This document shows positions 41,613 through 50,568 of a stretch of DNA of 64,000 nt, in pieces. Each line of letters opens with the position of its first letter. Within the stretch, counting starts at the first letter, position 1. A model generated the notes under the pieces. It saw nothing but the letters and a program-made list of their open reading frames with translations. It did not search any database and was not told the DNA's origin. This DNA is from Owenweeksia sp. (lineage in GTDB: Bacteria; Bacteroidota; Bacteroidia; Flavobacteriales; Schleiferiaceae): contig JANQHO010000054.1 of the NCBI GenBank assembly GCA_028277105.1, positions 32,183 through 96,182 of the forward strand, given 5' to 3'. Both the position numbers and the translations under genes were made by a program.

Positions 41613-43925
41613 ATGCAAAACATTAAACTCCTGTTGTTACTCAGTTTTTTGAGTATTTATTGGCAAAGCTCTGCTCAAAACATGACTATCAGTGGTTACA
41701 TTGAAGATGCCAAAAGCAAAGAAAGATTAATTGGAGTTAATGTTTTTATCCCGGGTACTACTTATGGTACTACCACCAATACCTATGGTTTTTATTCACT
41801 TACCATCCCAGCCGAAGACCAGATCATGCAGGTTTCATTCATCGGCTATAAAACACAACGCGACTCCATCAAATATCAGGGGAAGAATATAAGAAGAGAT
41901 TACCGGATCAGTGAAAATGTGGAACAATTACAAGAAGTGGTGATTACTGCCGAAGAATTACCTGCAGAACAAGCGCAAATGAGTACTATAAACCTCGCTC
42001 CCCAGGATATTAAAAATATCCCGGCTTTTTTAGGTGAAGTTGATATTATCAGGTCCCTGCAACTACTTCCGGGAGTACAGTCGGGCAGCGAAGGAACCAC
42101 CGGTTTCTACGTTCGCGGTGGCAGTCCCGACCAAAACCTTATCCTGCTGGATGGGGTTCCGGTATACAACGCTTCCCACCTTTTTGGCTTCTTTTCGGTT
42201 TTCAATGCCGATGCCATTAAAAACGTAAAGCTTACTAAGGGTGGTTTTCCAGCCCGTTTTGGTGGAAGACTGAGTTCGGTACTGGAAATAGATATGAAAG
42301 AGGGTAATATGAAAGAGTTTCACGGTGCGGGTTCGCTGGGGCTGATAGCAGGTAAACTTACCCTGGAAGGCCCTATCGTAAAAGACCGCACTTCTTTTAT
42401 AGTATCGGGCAGAAGAACTTATTACGATTTAATTATCCGTCCGTTTTTACCAGCAGATGTAGATGCCGGTTACTACTTCGGTGATTTTAATGCCAAAATC
42501 AACCACATCTTTTCCCGTAAAGACCGCATCTACCTCAGCTATTACGGGGGAAATGACCGTTTTTTTAACAATGAGGATTACGGGGGCGATGATGTACTCA
42601 CCTCATCATTAGAATGGGGAAACAATACCGGCTCCTTGCGCTGGAACCGCCTTTACAGCGATAAACTATTCAGCAATCTTACTGCTACTTTTACAGAGTA
42701 CGAATTCAGGGTGGGCAGCGAAGAGACCTTTCAAGGTGAAGAATCCAAACAGGACTATTTCAGCCGTATCAGGGACTACGGTCTTCGTATAGATTATGAA
42801 TATATTTACAATACCCACCATAATTTCAGGTATGGAGCATCATATACCTATCACATTTTCAGACCAGGGGTTTTTCAATTCAATGGCCAGCAAGAGAACA
42901 GTATAGTAGACTCAGTATTTAATCTTTCCGATCCCATCTACAGCCACGACATGTATGCTTATATTGAAGATGACTGGAACATCAACGAAAAATGGAGAGC
43001 AAATTATGGTTTACACTATTCTGCCTACCATGTGGATGGTCAATTTTACAACGCTCTGCAACCCAGAGCTTCCGTGCGTTATTTACTGAATGAAAATTGG
43101 TCGGTTAAAGGCTCTTATGCCAGCATGACCCAGTATATCCACCTCTTGTCCAACACCGGTATTGGTTTACCCACTGACTTATGGGTTTCCTCTACAGCTA
43201 ATGTTAAACCTTCTAACTCCCAGCAATTGGCCTTTGGAACAACTCGTCATTTTTTAGGCAACAGCTGGGAAATATCGGGTGAAGTGTATTACAAGTGGAT
43301 GGACAATCTAATTGAGTATCAAGAAGGAGCTTCTTTTTTCACCAGCTCTGATTGGCAAAATGTTGTTGAAACGGATGGCTTGGGAAGGGCCTATGGGCTC
43401 GAACTACTTTTGAGAAAAAATAAAGGGCGTACTACCGGCTGGGTTGGTTACACCCTGGCCTGGACCAATCGTCAATTTGAAAACCTGAATGAAGGTAGAG
43501 AATTCCCTTACCGCTACGACCGTAGGAATGATATCAGTTTAGTGCTGAACCATAAGTTTTCTGAAAAATTAGACGTGGGACTCACCTGGGTATACGGAAC
43601 AGGTATAGCGTTTACTGCACCTTTAGCTCAATATGCTATTGGAGGTGGTACTCAAAATATTTTTGGAAACAATATAGTTACCCGCTACAGTGATCGAAAT
43701 GCTTTTCGATTCCCCTCTTACCACCGCCTAGATTTGGGCATCAATTTTCATAAGAAAACCCGCTGGGGAAAACGCACCTGGAACTTCAGTATATACAACG
43801 CCTATAATCGCAGAAACCCATTTTTCCTTTATATCTATGAGAATCTCATTACAGAAGAAAAGGAAGTGAGACAAGTTAGTTTATTCCCTTTAATCCCAGC
43901 CTTTTCCTACATATTCAAATTTTAA
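41613..43925 (+). CDS. TonB-dependent receptor, no STN domain (paralogue of preceding receptor)
   Basis: A 770-residue receptor with a signal peptide, a carboxypeptidase-like domain (about 23-100), plug and barrel. The plug (YVRGGSPDQNLILLDGVPVYN, GGFPARFGGRLSSVLEIDM) and barrel (VSGRRTYYDLI, SYASMTQYIHLLSNTG, HRLDLGINF) are close to the previous receptor throughout. It lacks the STN domain, so it should transport but not signal. It is 5 bp after the first DUF4249. Confidence 0.92.
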   Translation: MQNIKLLLLLSFLSIYWQSSAQNMTISGYIEDAKSKERLIGVNVFIPGTTYGTTTNTYGFYSLTIPAEDQIMQVSFIGYKTQRDSIKYQGKNIRRDYRISENVEQLQEVVITAEELPAEQAQMSTINLAPQDIKNIPAFLGEVDIIRSLQLLPGVQSGSEGTTGFYVRGGSPDQNLILLDGVPVYNASHLFGFFSVFNADAIKNVKLTKGGFPARFGGRLSSVLEIDMKEGNMKEFHGAGSLGLIAGKLTLEGPIVKDRTSFIVSGRRTYYDLIIRPFLPADVDAGYYFGDFNAKINHIFSRKDRIYLSYYGGNDRFFNNEDYGGDDVLTSSLEWGNNTGSLRWNRLYSDKLFSNLTATFTEYEFRVGSEETFQGEESKQDYFSRIRDYGLRIDYEYIYNTHHNFRYGASYTYHIFRPGVFQFNGQQENSIVDSVFNLSDPIYSHDMYAYIEDDWNINEKWRANYGLHYSAYHVDGQFYNALQPRASVRYLLNENWSVKGSYASMTQYIHLLSNTGIGLPTDLWVSSTANVKPSNSQQLAFGTTRHFLGNSWEISGEVYYKWMDNLIEYQEGASFFTSSDWQNVVETDGLGRAYGLELLLRKNKGRTTGWVGYTLAWTNRQFENLNEGREFPYRYDRRNDISLVLNHKFSEKLDVGLTWVYGTGIAFTAPLAQYAIGGGTQNIFGNNIVTRYSDRNAFRFPSYHRLDLGINFHKKTRWGKRTWNFSIYNAYNRRNPFFLYIYENLITEEKEVRQVSLFPLIPAFSYIFKF

Positions 43926-43937
43926 ATTACTGGCTCT

Positions 43938-44819
43938 ATGAAAAAAATTCTTTTATTAATTCCTACCCTGGCTTTATTTGCCTGCGAAAAACGTATTAAT
44001 TACGATATTCCCAATGAAGGAAACAAGCTAACTGCAGTAGCTTCTATTGAAGCCGGTAGGTTTGAGGCTTATGCCGGCATTTCAGAATACATTCTTTCTG
44101 CTGATGAACCTCTTTATGGCATTCAAGCTGATGGTTTTGAATTATACGAAAATGGCAACTTATTGCGGGAAATTAATCCTGACCTAGTTATCAATTTAGG
44201 CTCTAATGATTCCGTTTACCGGTATAGAACTCAATATAATTTTACTCCTGGTAATACTTACAGGATAAAGATTTATAAAGATGGGTTTAATGACATTGAA
44301 GGTAGAACTAAAGTTCCCTTTCCCCCAGTAATCATCAGTGCTTCATACGATATACCCAACAATAAAATTACCCTTAGCTTGCAAGATGATTTCGAGGGCG
44401 AAGAAAACTACTACCGAATCAGATTATTCTTAGTAGATGAAGATGGAGATTTAGAAAGCACTCTTTTATCAACATTTGATCCTACCTTAGAAATTTATGA
44501 CCTCTCCGTAGGCGATTTTCTCGATTTACAAGAAGGTGAAAAAATAGGCATTCAAGCTTATTTAAAAGATGAGCATTTTGATGGCTCTACCAAGAAAATA
44601 ACAATTTATGATTATTTAGGTACTATAGAAAGCGTTGTAGCCCCACTTGTACTTGAGATTGCAGCACTTTCTGAAGATCAATACAGGTGGGAGATCACTA
44701 AAGAGATCAATGATTTTGTAGGTGACAACCCTTTTGCTGAGCCTGTACAAGTTCATAGTAACATTAAAAATGGCTTTGGTATACTTGGCTCTCAAACTAC
44801 TATTCAAATCGATCTCTAA
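43938..44819 (+). CDS. DUF4249 lipoprotein, copy 2
   Basis: A 293-residue lipoprotein (LALFACEKR, Cys about residue 16). Its pattern parallels copy 1: GFELYENGNLLREI, YRTQYNFTPGNTYRIKIYKDGF, FPPVIISASYDI, and the end VQVHSNIKNGFGILG. Sequence divergence from copy 1 is much greater than between the two receptors, suggesting different ligands or relaxed constraint. It ends the surface operon, 51 bp before ftsK. Confidence 0.88.
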   Translation: MKKILLLIPTLALFACEKRINYDIPNEGNKLTAVASIEAGRFEAYAGISEYILSADEPLYGIQADGFELYENGNLLREINPDLVINLGSNDSVYRYRTQYNFTPGNTYRIKIYKDGFNDIEGRTKVPFPPVIISASYDIPNNKITLSLQDDFEGEENYYRIRLFLVDEDGDLESTLLSTFDPTLEIYDLSVGDFLDLQEGEKIGIQAYLKDEHFDGSTKKITIYDYLGTIESVVAPLVLEIAALSEDQYRWEITKEINDFVGDNPFAEPVQVHSNIKNGFGILGSQTTIQIDL

Positions 44820-44838
44820 CCCATGAAAGTATTGTTCT

Positions 44839-44846
44839 TATTTTTG
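44839..44846 (+). promoter_or_regulatory. Candidate -7 box of ftsK
   Basis: TATTTTTG (TAnnTTTG) lies 24 bp before ATG 44871, within a 10-codon ORF (ATG 44823 to TAA) that is probably not expressed. No TTG at the right -33 spacing. Confidence 0.4.
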
Positions 44847-44870
44847 GGGGCATAAAGAGGACATGCCCTG

Positions 44871-47285
44871 ATGGCCAAAAAGAAAAGCAAGGAAAAAAAT
44901 AAACTAAGCGGTTTACAAAAAATCAAGAGGTTTCTCAGCAACAAAACCAACCATTCTATTTTTGGCATTTTCTTAATATTCCTGGCCATTTTTTTTGCCG
45001 GGGCCTTTGTTTCTTACTTTTTAAGCTGGGAAAAAGACCAAAGCCAGCTCAACCAGGATTTCTTTTCTCTTCTTGCTAATCCAGATTATACAGTGAGTAA
45101 TGTTTTAGGGAAATTAGGTGCTGCCCTGGGGCATCAGTTTATTTACCGTTGGTTTGGCATTGCCGCTTTTTTGATCCCCTGGTTTTTGCTCATCAGCGGC
45201 TTGAGAATTGCTTTGAGGGTTAACCTTGCCCCTATCCGCAGGTCACTGGGTGGAATAGTATTTCTTTTGATCTGGGCCCCCGCTACCGTAGCCTTTATTT
45301 TGCCTGCAGCCAGTGTTTATGCCGGAGCCACCGGCTTTTTCACTGAAAAATGGATGAGCTCTCTGGCCGGTTCTTTCGGTACAATAGTCATTCTTTCTTT
45401 TTCTATGCTTATATTTCTGGCGGCCCGTTTTAAATGGACTCCGGAAAGCTTAAGCACTTTTTTCAAACGTCTTAAACCCGCTAAGAATAAGACCGGAGCT
45501 GTTGCTGAAGAAATAAAAACCGAAGAAAAGGTACCGGAAACAGGAGAAAAGCCTTTACTCGAGGTAGATTTTGAAAAAGATACTGATCCGGAAGAAGTTG
45601 AAAAGGAAGAAGAGAGTGAACTGGAAACAGCAGCAGTGGAACACGAACCTCTGATCATAGATAAAACGGCAACCGAAGATCACGACAATTCAGAGCTGGA
45701 AATTGAGGCCCTAAAAGAAGAAGAATCTCTCAGCGAAAAAGAACTCAGTAAAAAGGTAAAAGACTTTGGTGAGTACGACCCCAAACTCGATCTTTCGCGC
45801 TTCAAGCTTCCTACCATCGATCTTTTAAAAGATTACGGCAGCAGCAATATCACTATTAACCAAGAAGAGCTGGAAGAGAACAAAAACAAAATTGTAGACA
45901 CCCTCAACAATTACAATATTGAGATCGCCAAGATAAAGGCTACCATCGGTCCTACGGTAACCTTGTATGAAATAGTTCCCGCTGCCGGGGTTCGCATCAG
46001 CAAGATCAAAAACCTGGAAGACGATATTGCTCTTTCGCTTTCTGCCCTGGGTATCAGGATCATAGCACCTATTCCTGGCAAGGGTACCATTGGTATTGAA
46101 GTTCCCAATACCAACCCGCAGATGGTACCTATGCGCAATTTGCTAAGCGGGGAAAAGTTTCAGAAAAGCGATATGGAATTGCCCATTGCTTTTGGCAAGA
46201 CCATTAGCAATGAAACTCTGATGGCCGATCTTACCAAAATGCCCCACCTGCTGATGGCTGGGGCCACCGGCCAGGGTAAGTCCGTTGGTTTAAATGTTAT
46301 CCTTACCTCCATACTTTATAAAAAGCACCCGGCACAGGTAAAATTTGTGCTAGTCGACCCCAAAAAGGTTGAACTCACCCTTTTCAACAAAATTGAAAGG
46401 CACTACCTGGCCAAGCTACCCGATTCTGAGGAAGCCATCATTACCGATACTAAAAAAGTGATCAACACCCTCAATTCTCTTTGTATTGAGATGGACGACC
46501 GCTATGAACTCCTCAAAAATGCTATGTGCCGCAATATCAAGGAGTACAACGCCAAATTTGTCAAACGCAAACTCAATCCCGAGGAAGGTCACCGCTACCT
46601 GCCTTACATTGTATTGGTAATAGATGAATTTGCCGACCTGATCATGACGGCCGGTAAGGAAGTGGAAACTCCTATTGCCCGTCTGGCCCAGTTAGCCAGA
46701 GCCATCGGTATCCATCTGATCATTGCCACCCAGAGGCCTTCGGTAAATGTCACTACCGGTATCATCAAAGCCAATTTCCCGGCCAGGGCAGCATTCCGGG
46801 TAACATCTAAAATTGATTCACGTACTATACTGGATGCCGGTGGAGCGGAGCAACTCATAGGTAAAGGAGACATGCTGTTCTCCTCCGGGCAGGATCTGAT
46901 CCGTATACAATGTGCCTTTGTAGATACTCCCGAAGTAGAAGAAATAACCGATTATATAGGAAATCAACAGGCTTATCCCGAAGCGTATAAATTACCCGAG
47001 TACAAAGGGGAAGATGAAAGCGGTAGCTTAGACCTCACTGATCCTTCAGAAAGAGATACCCTTTTTGAAGAGGCGGCCAAAGTGGTTGTTATTCACCAGC
47101 AGGGTTCGGCTTCCCTGCTACAGCGCAAACTCAAACTCGGTTACAACCGGGCGGGCAGGATTATTGATCAGTTAGAAGCAGCCGGAATTATCGGCCCTTT
47201 TGAAGGTAGCAAAGCCCGCCAGGTATTGATACCGGACGAAATGGCTTTGGAACAGTTATTGAAAAACGAGAAAGAAAATTTATAG
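44871..47285 (+). CDS. ftsK: DNA translocase FtsK
   Basis: An 804-residue protein. Four N-terminal membrane helices (about residues 27-190) are followed by an acidic linker (about 195-300, KEEESELETAAVEHE). The RecA-like motor has Walker A GATGQGKSVG and Walker B VIDEFADLIM. The C-terminal gamma winged helix (AAKVVVIHQQGSASLLQRKLKLGYNRAGRIIDQLE) reads oriented chromosome motifs. It is anchored at the septum and moves the chromosome termini during division. Length is normal for a Bacteroidota FtsK. Confidence 0.96.
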   Translation: MAKKKSKEKNKLSGLQKIKRFLSNKTNHSIFGIFLIFLAIFFAGAFVSYFLSWEKDQSQLNQDFFSLLANPDYTVSNVLGKLGAALGHQFIYRWFGIAAFLIPWFLLISGLRIALRVNLAPIRRSLGGIVFLLIWAPATVAFILPAASVYAGATGFFTEKWMSSLAGSFGTIVILSFSMLIFLAARFKWTPESLSTFFKRLKPAKNKTGAVAEEIKTEEKVPETGEKPLLEVDFEKDTDPEEVEKEEESELETAAVEHEPLIIDKTATEDHDNSELEIEALKEEESLSEKELSKKVKDFGEYDPKLDLSRFKLPTIDLLKDYGSSNITINQEELEENKNKIVDTLNNYNIEIAKIKATIGPTVTLYEIVPAAGVRISKIKNLEDDIALSLSALGIRIIAPIPGKGTIGIEVPNTNPQMVPMRNLLSGEKFQKSDMELPIAFGKTISNETLMADLTKMPHLLMAGATGQGKSVGLNVILTSILYKKHPAQVKFVLVDPKKVELTLFNKIERHYLAKLPDSEEAIITDTKKVINTLNSLCIEMDDRYELLKNAMCRNIKEYNAKFVKRKLNPEEGHRYLPYIVLVIDEFADLIMTAGKEVETPIARLAQLARAIGIHLIIATQRPSVNVTTGIIKANFPARAAFRVTSKIDSRTILDAGGAEQLIGKGDMLFSSGQDLIRIQCAFVDTPEVEEITDYIGNQQAYPEAYKLPEYKGEDESGSLDLTDPSERDTLFEEAAKVVVIHQQGSASLLQRKLKLGYNRAGRIIDQLEAAGIIGPFEGSKARQVLIPDEMALEQLLKNEKENL

Positions 47286-47290
47286 CACTT

Positions 47291-47932
47291 ATGAGAAAGG
47301 TTTTTACTGCTCTTTGTATATCCCTGGTTTATATGGCAATAGCACAAACACACCAGGAAGCCAAACAGCTCCTTACCGATGCCTCTGACAAAATAGCCTC
47401 TTACAATAATCTTTATCTGGAATTCACTTACAATTTTGAAAACAACCGGGTTGATCCCCCCATTACCCAATCTGAAAAAGGCAGTATAGCTGTAAAAGGA
47501 GAGTCCTATCATCTCAACTTTATGGGAGCTGAGCAGATCCGTAATGGCAATAAGCTCTATACTATCTTAAAGGAAGATGAAGAAGTTCAAGTCACCGAAT
47601 ACGATGAAGCCGAGGAAGATCAGGGCTTAACCCCTTCCAGTATCTTGAGGCTCTACCAAAAGGGCTACAGCTATAAATTAGGTGGTACCGAAAAAGTAGA
47701 TGGAAAAACCATTCAGTATGTTATCCTTAAACCCAATGCTTCGGAAGATATCGATAAGATAATGATAGGGGTTGAAAAAGATACCAAAAAACTGTACAGC
47801 CTCCGGCAGTGGGGAAATAACGGAACCCTTACTACCTTTTTGATCACTAATTTTGAGCCTAATAAGAAGTTGCCCGCCAGTCACTTTAGCTTTGACAGGG
47901 CAGACTATCCCGGTTACTACATAGCTGAATGA
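47291..47932 (+). CDS. lolA: LolA-like outer-membrane lipoprotein carrier
   Basis: A 213-residue periplasmic protein with a signal peptide (about 1-18, MAIAQ). The half-barrel is recognisable: YNNLYLEFTYNFENNR, KGSIAVKGESYHLNFMGAEQI, NKLYTILKEDEEVQVTEYD, and the tail FSFDRADYPGYYIAE. LolA carries lipoproteins from LolCDE across the periplasm. Five bp separate it from ftsK, and its stop overlaps the next start in ATGA. Confidence 0.9.
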   Translation: MRKVFTALCISLVYMAIAQTHQEAKQLLTDASDKIASYNNLYLEFTYNFENNRVDPPITQSEKGSIAVKGESYHLNFMGAEQIRNGNKLYTILKEDEEVQVTEYDEAEEDQGLTPSSILRLYQKGYSYKLGGTEKVDGKTIQYVILKPNASEDIDKIMIGVEKDTKKLYSLRQWGNNGTLTTFLITNFEPNKKLPASHFSFDRADYPGYYIAE

Positions 47933-49395
47933 TAAAAATTCTCGATCGCTTTGTTTTAAAATCCTTTATCAGGCCCTTCATCATCACCTTTATTGTGATG
48001 GTGCTTTTTCTTTTAATGCAGTTTGTATGGAAGTATATTGATGACCTGGTAGGCCGCGGGGTGGAATGGTATTACATAGCTGAGCTTTTGTTTTACACCT
48101 CAGCTACTGTGGTTCCTATGGCTCTGCCTTTAGCCGTTCTATTATCTTCTATTATGACTTTCGGAACACTGGGGGAGCACAACGAAATGGCCGCCCTCAA
48201 AGCTTCCGGTAATTCGCTGATACGGGTTATGCGGCCCTTGATCATTTTATTGGTTTTTATTGCCTTCGGAGCCTTTCTGTTTTCCAACTATGTAATTCCC
48301 GTAGCTAACCTCAAGAGCGATACCCTTTTGCGGAACATCACCCATAAAAAACCAGCTCTCAATATCAGACAGGGTGTTTTTTATAACGGTATAGAAGGCT
48401 ACTCCATTAAAGTGGGTGAAAAATACGGACCCGATAAAAATCTGCTTCGCAATGTTTTTATCTACGATCACACCAAAAAAATGGGTAATATGAAGGTGAT
48501 AGTGGCTGAAAAGGGTAAAATGGAGGTAACAGATGACAAAAGATATCTGAATATCACTCTTTATGACGGCAATTCTTATGAAGACCTTTTTGCTTCTAAG
48601 CCCAAAGACAGGGATAATTACCCCTTTGTAAGTTCTTCCTTCAAAGAATCCCTGATCCGCTTTAATCTTTCTGATTTTGAAAGTGGTGATTTGCGAAAAG
48701 CCAACCGCAAGAGCTATACTATGCTCAATGTAGCTCAGCTCAACGTATCAGTGGACTCTCTGTACAATAGCTTTGATATTCGCAAAAAAGAATTTTCCGA
48801 GGAAATATCGGCCCGCTACACTTTTAAAACTATAAAAAACGATCAAAAAAAGGATTCTACCATCAAAAAGATGGACAATGCTATACTGACCAATGTAAAA
48901 GAAGTTGAGAGAAAGCGTATCGTACAAAACGCCCTGCGCATTGCCCGCAGCAACCGGGCCTATTATACCAATGCTGCTAAAGAATACGATTGGCGCCATA
49001 AAATTATCGCCCGGCATTTGCTGGAGTGGAACCGGAAGTTTTCTGTTTCCTTTTCCTGCCTTGTTCTGTTTTTTATCGGGGCTCCGCTGGGTGCCATTAT
49101 CCGCAAAGGCGGTATGGGAATGCCGGTTGTGGTTTCCGTTTTTATTTTCATTGTGTATCACGTAACGAGTTACTCTTTTGAAAAGCTGGGACGTGAATTG
49201 GTTTGGACGGCTTTTCAGGCTATGTGGACCGCTAACTTTATACTCCTTCCCATTGGTATTTTCCTCACTTATAAATCGGCTACCGATAGCGCCTTGTTCA
49301 ATATTGAAGTTTACCTGAAACCTTTTCAGAAAATTTGGGGCATCTTTGCAGGCGCAAAGAAAAAGTCAGTTGAAAATACTTCTTCTCAGCAATAA
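47929..49395 (+). CDS. LptF/LptG-family permease
   Basis: A 488-residue YjgP/YjgQ protein. Three N-terminal helices are seen (IKILDRFVLKSFIRPFIITFIVMVLFLLMQF, YYIAELLFYTSATVVPMALPLAVLLSSIMTFG), then the coupling-type motif NEMAALKASG. A large periplasmic beta-jellyroll (about 120-370) precedes three C-terminal helices (GAPLGAIIRKGGMGMPVVVSVFIFIVYH). It extracts LPS from the inner membrane as part of LptBFG. The long periplasmic domain fits Bacteroidota members. Confidence 0.93.
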   Translation: MIKILDRFVLKSFIRPFIITFIVMVLFLLMQFVWKYIDDLVGRGVEWYYIAELLFYTSATVVPMALPLAVLLSSIMTFGTLGEHNEMAALKASGNSLIRVMRPLIILLVFIAFGAFLFSNYVIPVANLKSDTLLRNITHKKPALNIRQGVFYNGIEGYSIKVGEKYGPDKNLLRNVFIYDHTKKMGNMKVIVAEKGKMEVTDDKRYLNITLYDGNSYEDLFASKPKDRDNYPFVSSSFKESLIRFNLSDFESGDLRKANRKSYTMLNVAQLNVSVDSLYNSFDIRKKEFSEEISARYTFKTIKNDQKKDSTIKKMDNAILTNVKEVERKRIVQNALRIARSNRAYYTNAAKEYDWRHKIIARHLLEWNRKFSVSFSCLVLFFIGAPLGAIIRKGGMGMPVVVSVFIFIVYHVTSYSFEKLGRELVWTAFQAMWTANFILLPIGIFLTYKSATDSALFNIEVYLKPFQKIWGIFAGAKKKSVENTSSQQ

Positions 49396-50566
49396 AGTTC
49401 CCTATCCCGCTAAAGATGGCAGCAGTATAGCCATGAAAAACATGATTGACAGCCTGCTACTCAATCAGGTTGACGTGAGTTTATTGGCTGTAAATACTGT
49501 AAAGCACTATAAAAGTCCACAGGAAATTGAAGCCCATAAGCCGGTTTCCCTCGAGCTGAAGTATTTTAATGCCGATACCACCCCTTCTCTATCCGGTGCC
49601 TTGTTAAACCTGTTATCTGAACTTCCTTACCACGTTTCCCGCTTTAAAATTGAGGGTTTTGAAAACATGCTTATTCAAATCCTCCAGGAGAATGAATTTG
49701 ACATAGTGCAGACCGAGGGACTACCCATGACCCTCTATTTCGATACTGTCAAAAAATATTCTTCCGCCAAGCTATCTTTCCGTTCTCATAATGTTGAGTA
49801 TCTGATTTGGCAAAGGTTGGCTCTCTATGAAAAGAACCCCATACGCAAAGCCTACTTAAAAATACAATCGGCCCGGTTAAAAAAGTTTGAACTGGAAACA
49901 GTAAGGGAAGCAGATGCTTTAGTTTCTATTACATCGCACGATCAAAAAATATTTGAGAACCAAATTACGATCCGGCAATCTGTAAGTATACCCTGTGGGC
50001 TAAATCCCGCTGATTATAAAAATACCAATCCTGTTGCTGAATTTGATGTATGCTACCTTGCCAGCTTCGACTGGTTACCCAATGTACAAGGGGTATTGTG
50101 GTTTCTCGAGGAAGTTTGGCCTTTGATCATTCAAAAAAGACCTCAAACTACCTTTGCCCTGGGAGGTAGAAAAATGCCTTCTAAGCTTGAGAAGATGGCT
50201 GCACAGAAAGGTATTTTACTCCATGAGCATATCCCGGAAATGAAAGATTTCATCTCCAAAGGCAAAATTGTGATCATTCCCCTGCAAGCCGGCAGTGGAA
50301 TGCGTATTAAGATCATTGAAAATATGGCATTGGGCAAAGCCATGGTGAGTACTACCGTTGGCGCAGAAGGCATTGTAGTAGAATCTGGTAAAAATATTAT
50401 ACTGGCCGATCAGCCGGAAGATTTTGCCAGGGCCGTAACAAATCTTCTGGACAACGATGGTAAAAGAGCCTTGCTGGAAAAAAAAGCTTTGCTAACGGTA
50501 CAGCAGCACTACAACAACCAGGCACTGGGCAGGGAATTGATTGATTTTTACCATAAATTAACCTGA
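49370..50566 (+). CDS. Glycosyltransferase, GT4-like
   Basis: About 398 residues. TTG 49370 gives MKILLLSNKVPYPAKDGSSI, the typical GT4 opening, and overlaps the LptF/G stop by 26 bp. The N-lobe has SFRSHNVEYLIWQRLA; the C-lobe has CYLASFDWLPNVQGVLWFLEEVW and the donor-binding GSGMRIKIIENMALGKAMV with E-x7-E-like spacing. It transfers a sugar from a nucleotide donor, with retention. The cytoplasmic enzyme is likely for surface polysaccharide or LPS. It follows LptF/G directly. Confidence 0.9.
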   Translation: MKILLLSNKVPYPAKDGSSIAMKNMIDSLLLNQVDVSLLAVNTVKHYKSPQEIEAHKPVSLELKYFNADTTPSLSGALLNLLSELPYHVSRFKIEGFENMLIQILQENEFDIVQTEGLPMTLYFDTVKKYSSAKLSFRSHNVEYLIWQRLALYEKNPIRKAYLKIQSARLKKFELETVREADALVSITSHDQKIFENQITIRQSVSIPCGLNPADYKNTNPVAEFDVCYLASFDWLPNVQGVLWFLEEVWPLIIQKRPQTTFALGGRKMPSKLEKMAAQKGILLHEHIPEMKDFISKGKIVIIPLQAGSGMRIKIIENMALGKAMVSTTVGAEGIVVESGKNIILADQPEDFARAVTNLLDNDGKRALLEKKALLTVQQHYNNQALGRELIDFYHKLT

Positions 50567-50568
50567 TT

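Noticed and set aside
44823..44855. Ten-codon ORF upstream of ftsK as a leader peptide
   Set aside because: It carries the -7 box of ftsK within it and has no attenuator-like hairpins, so it is probably chance.
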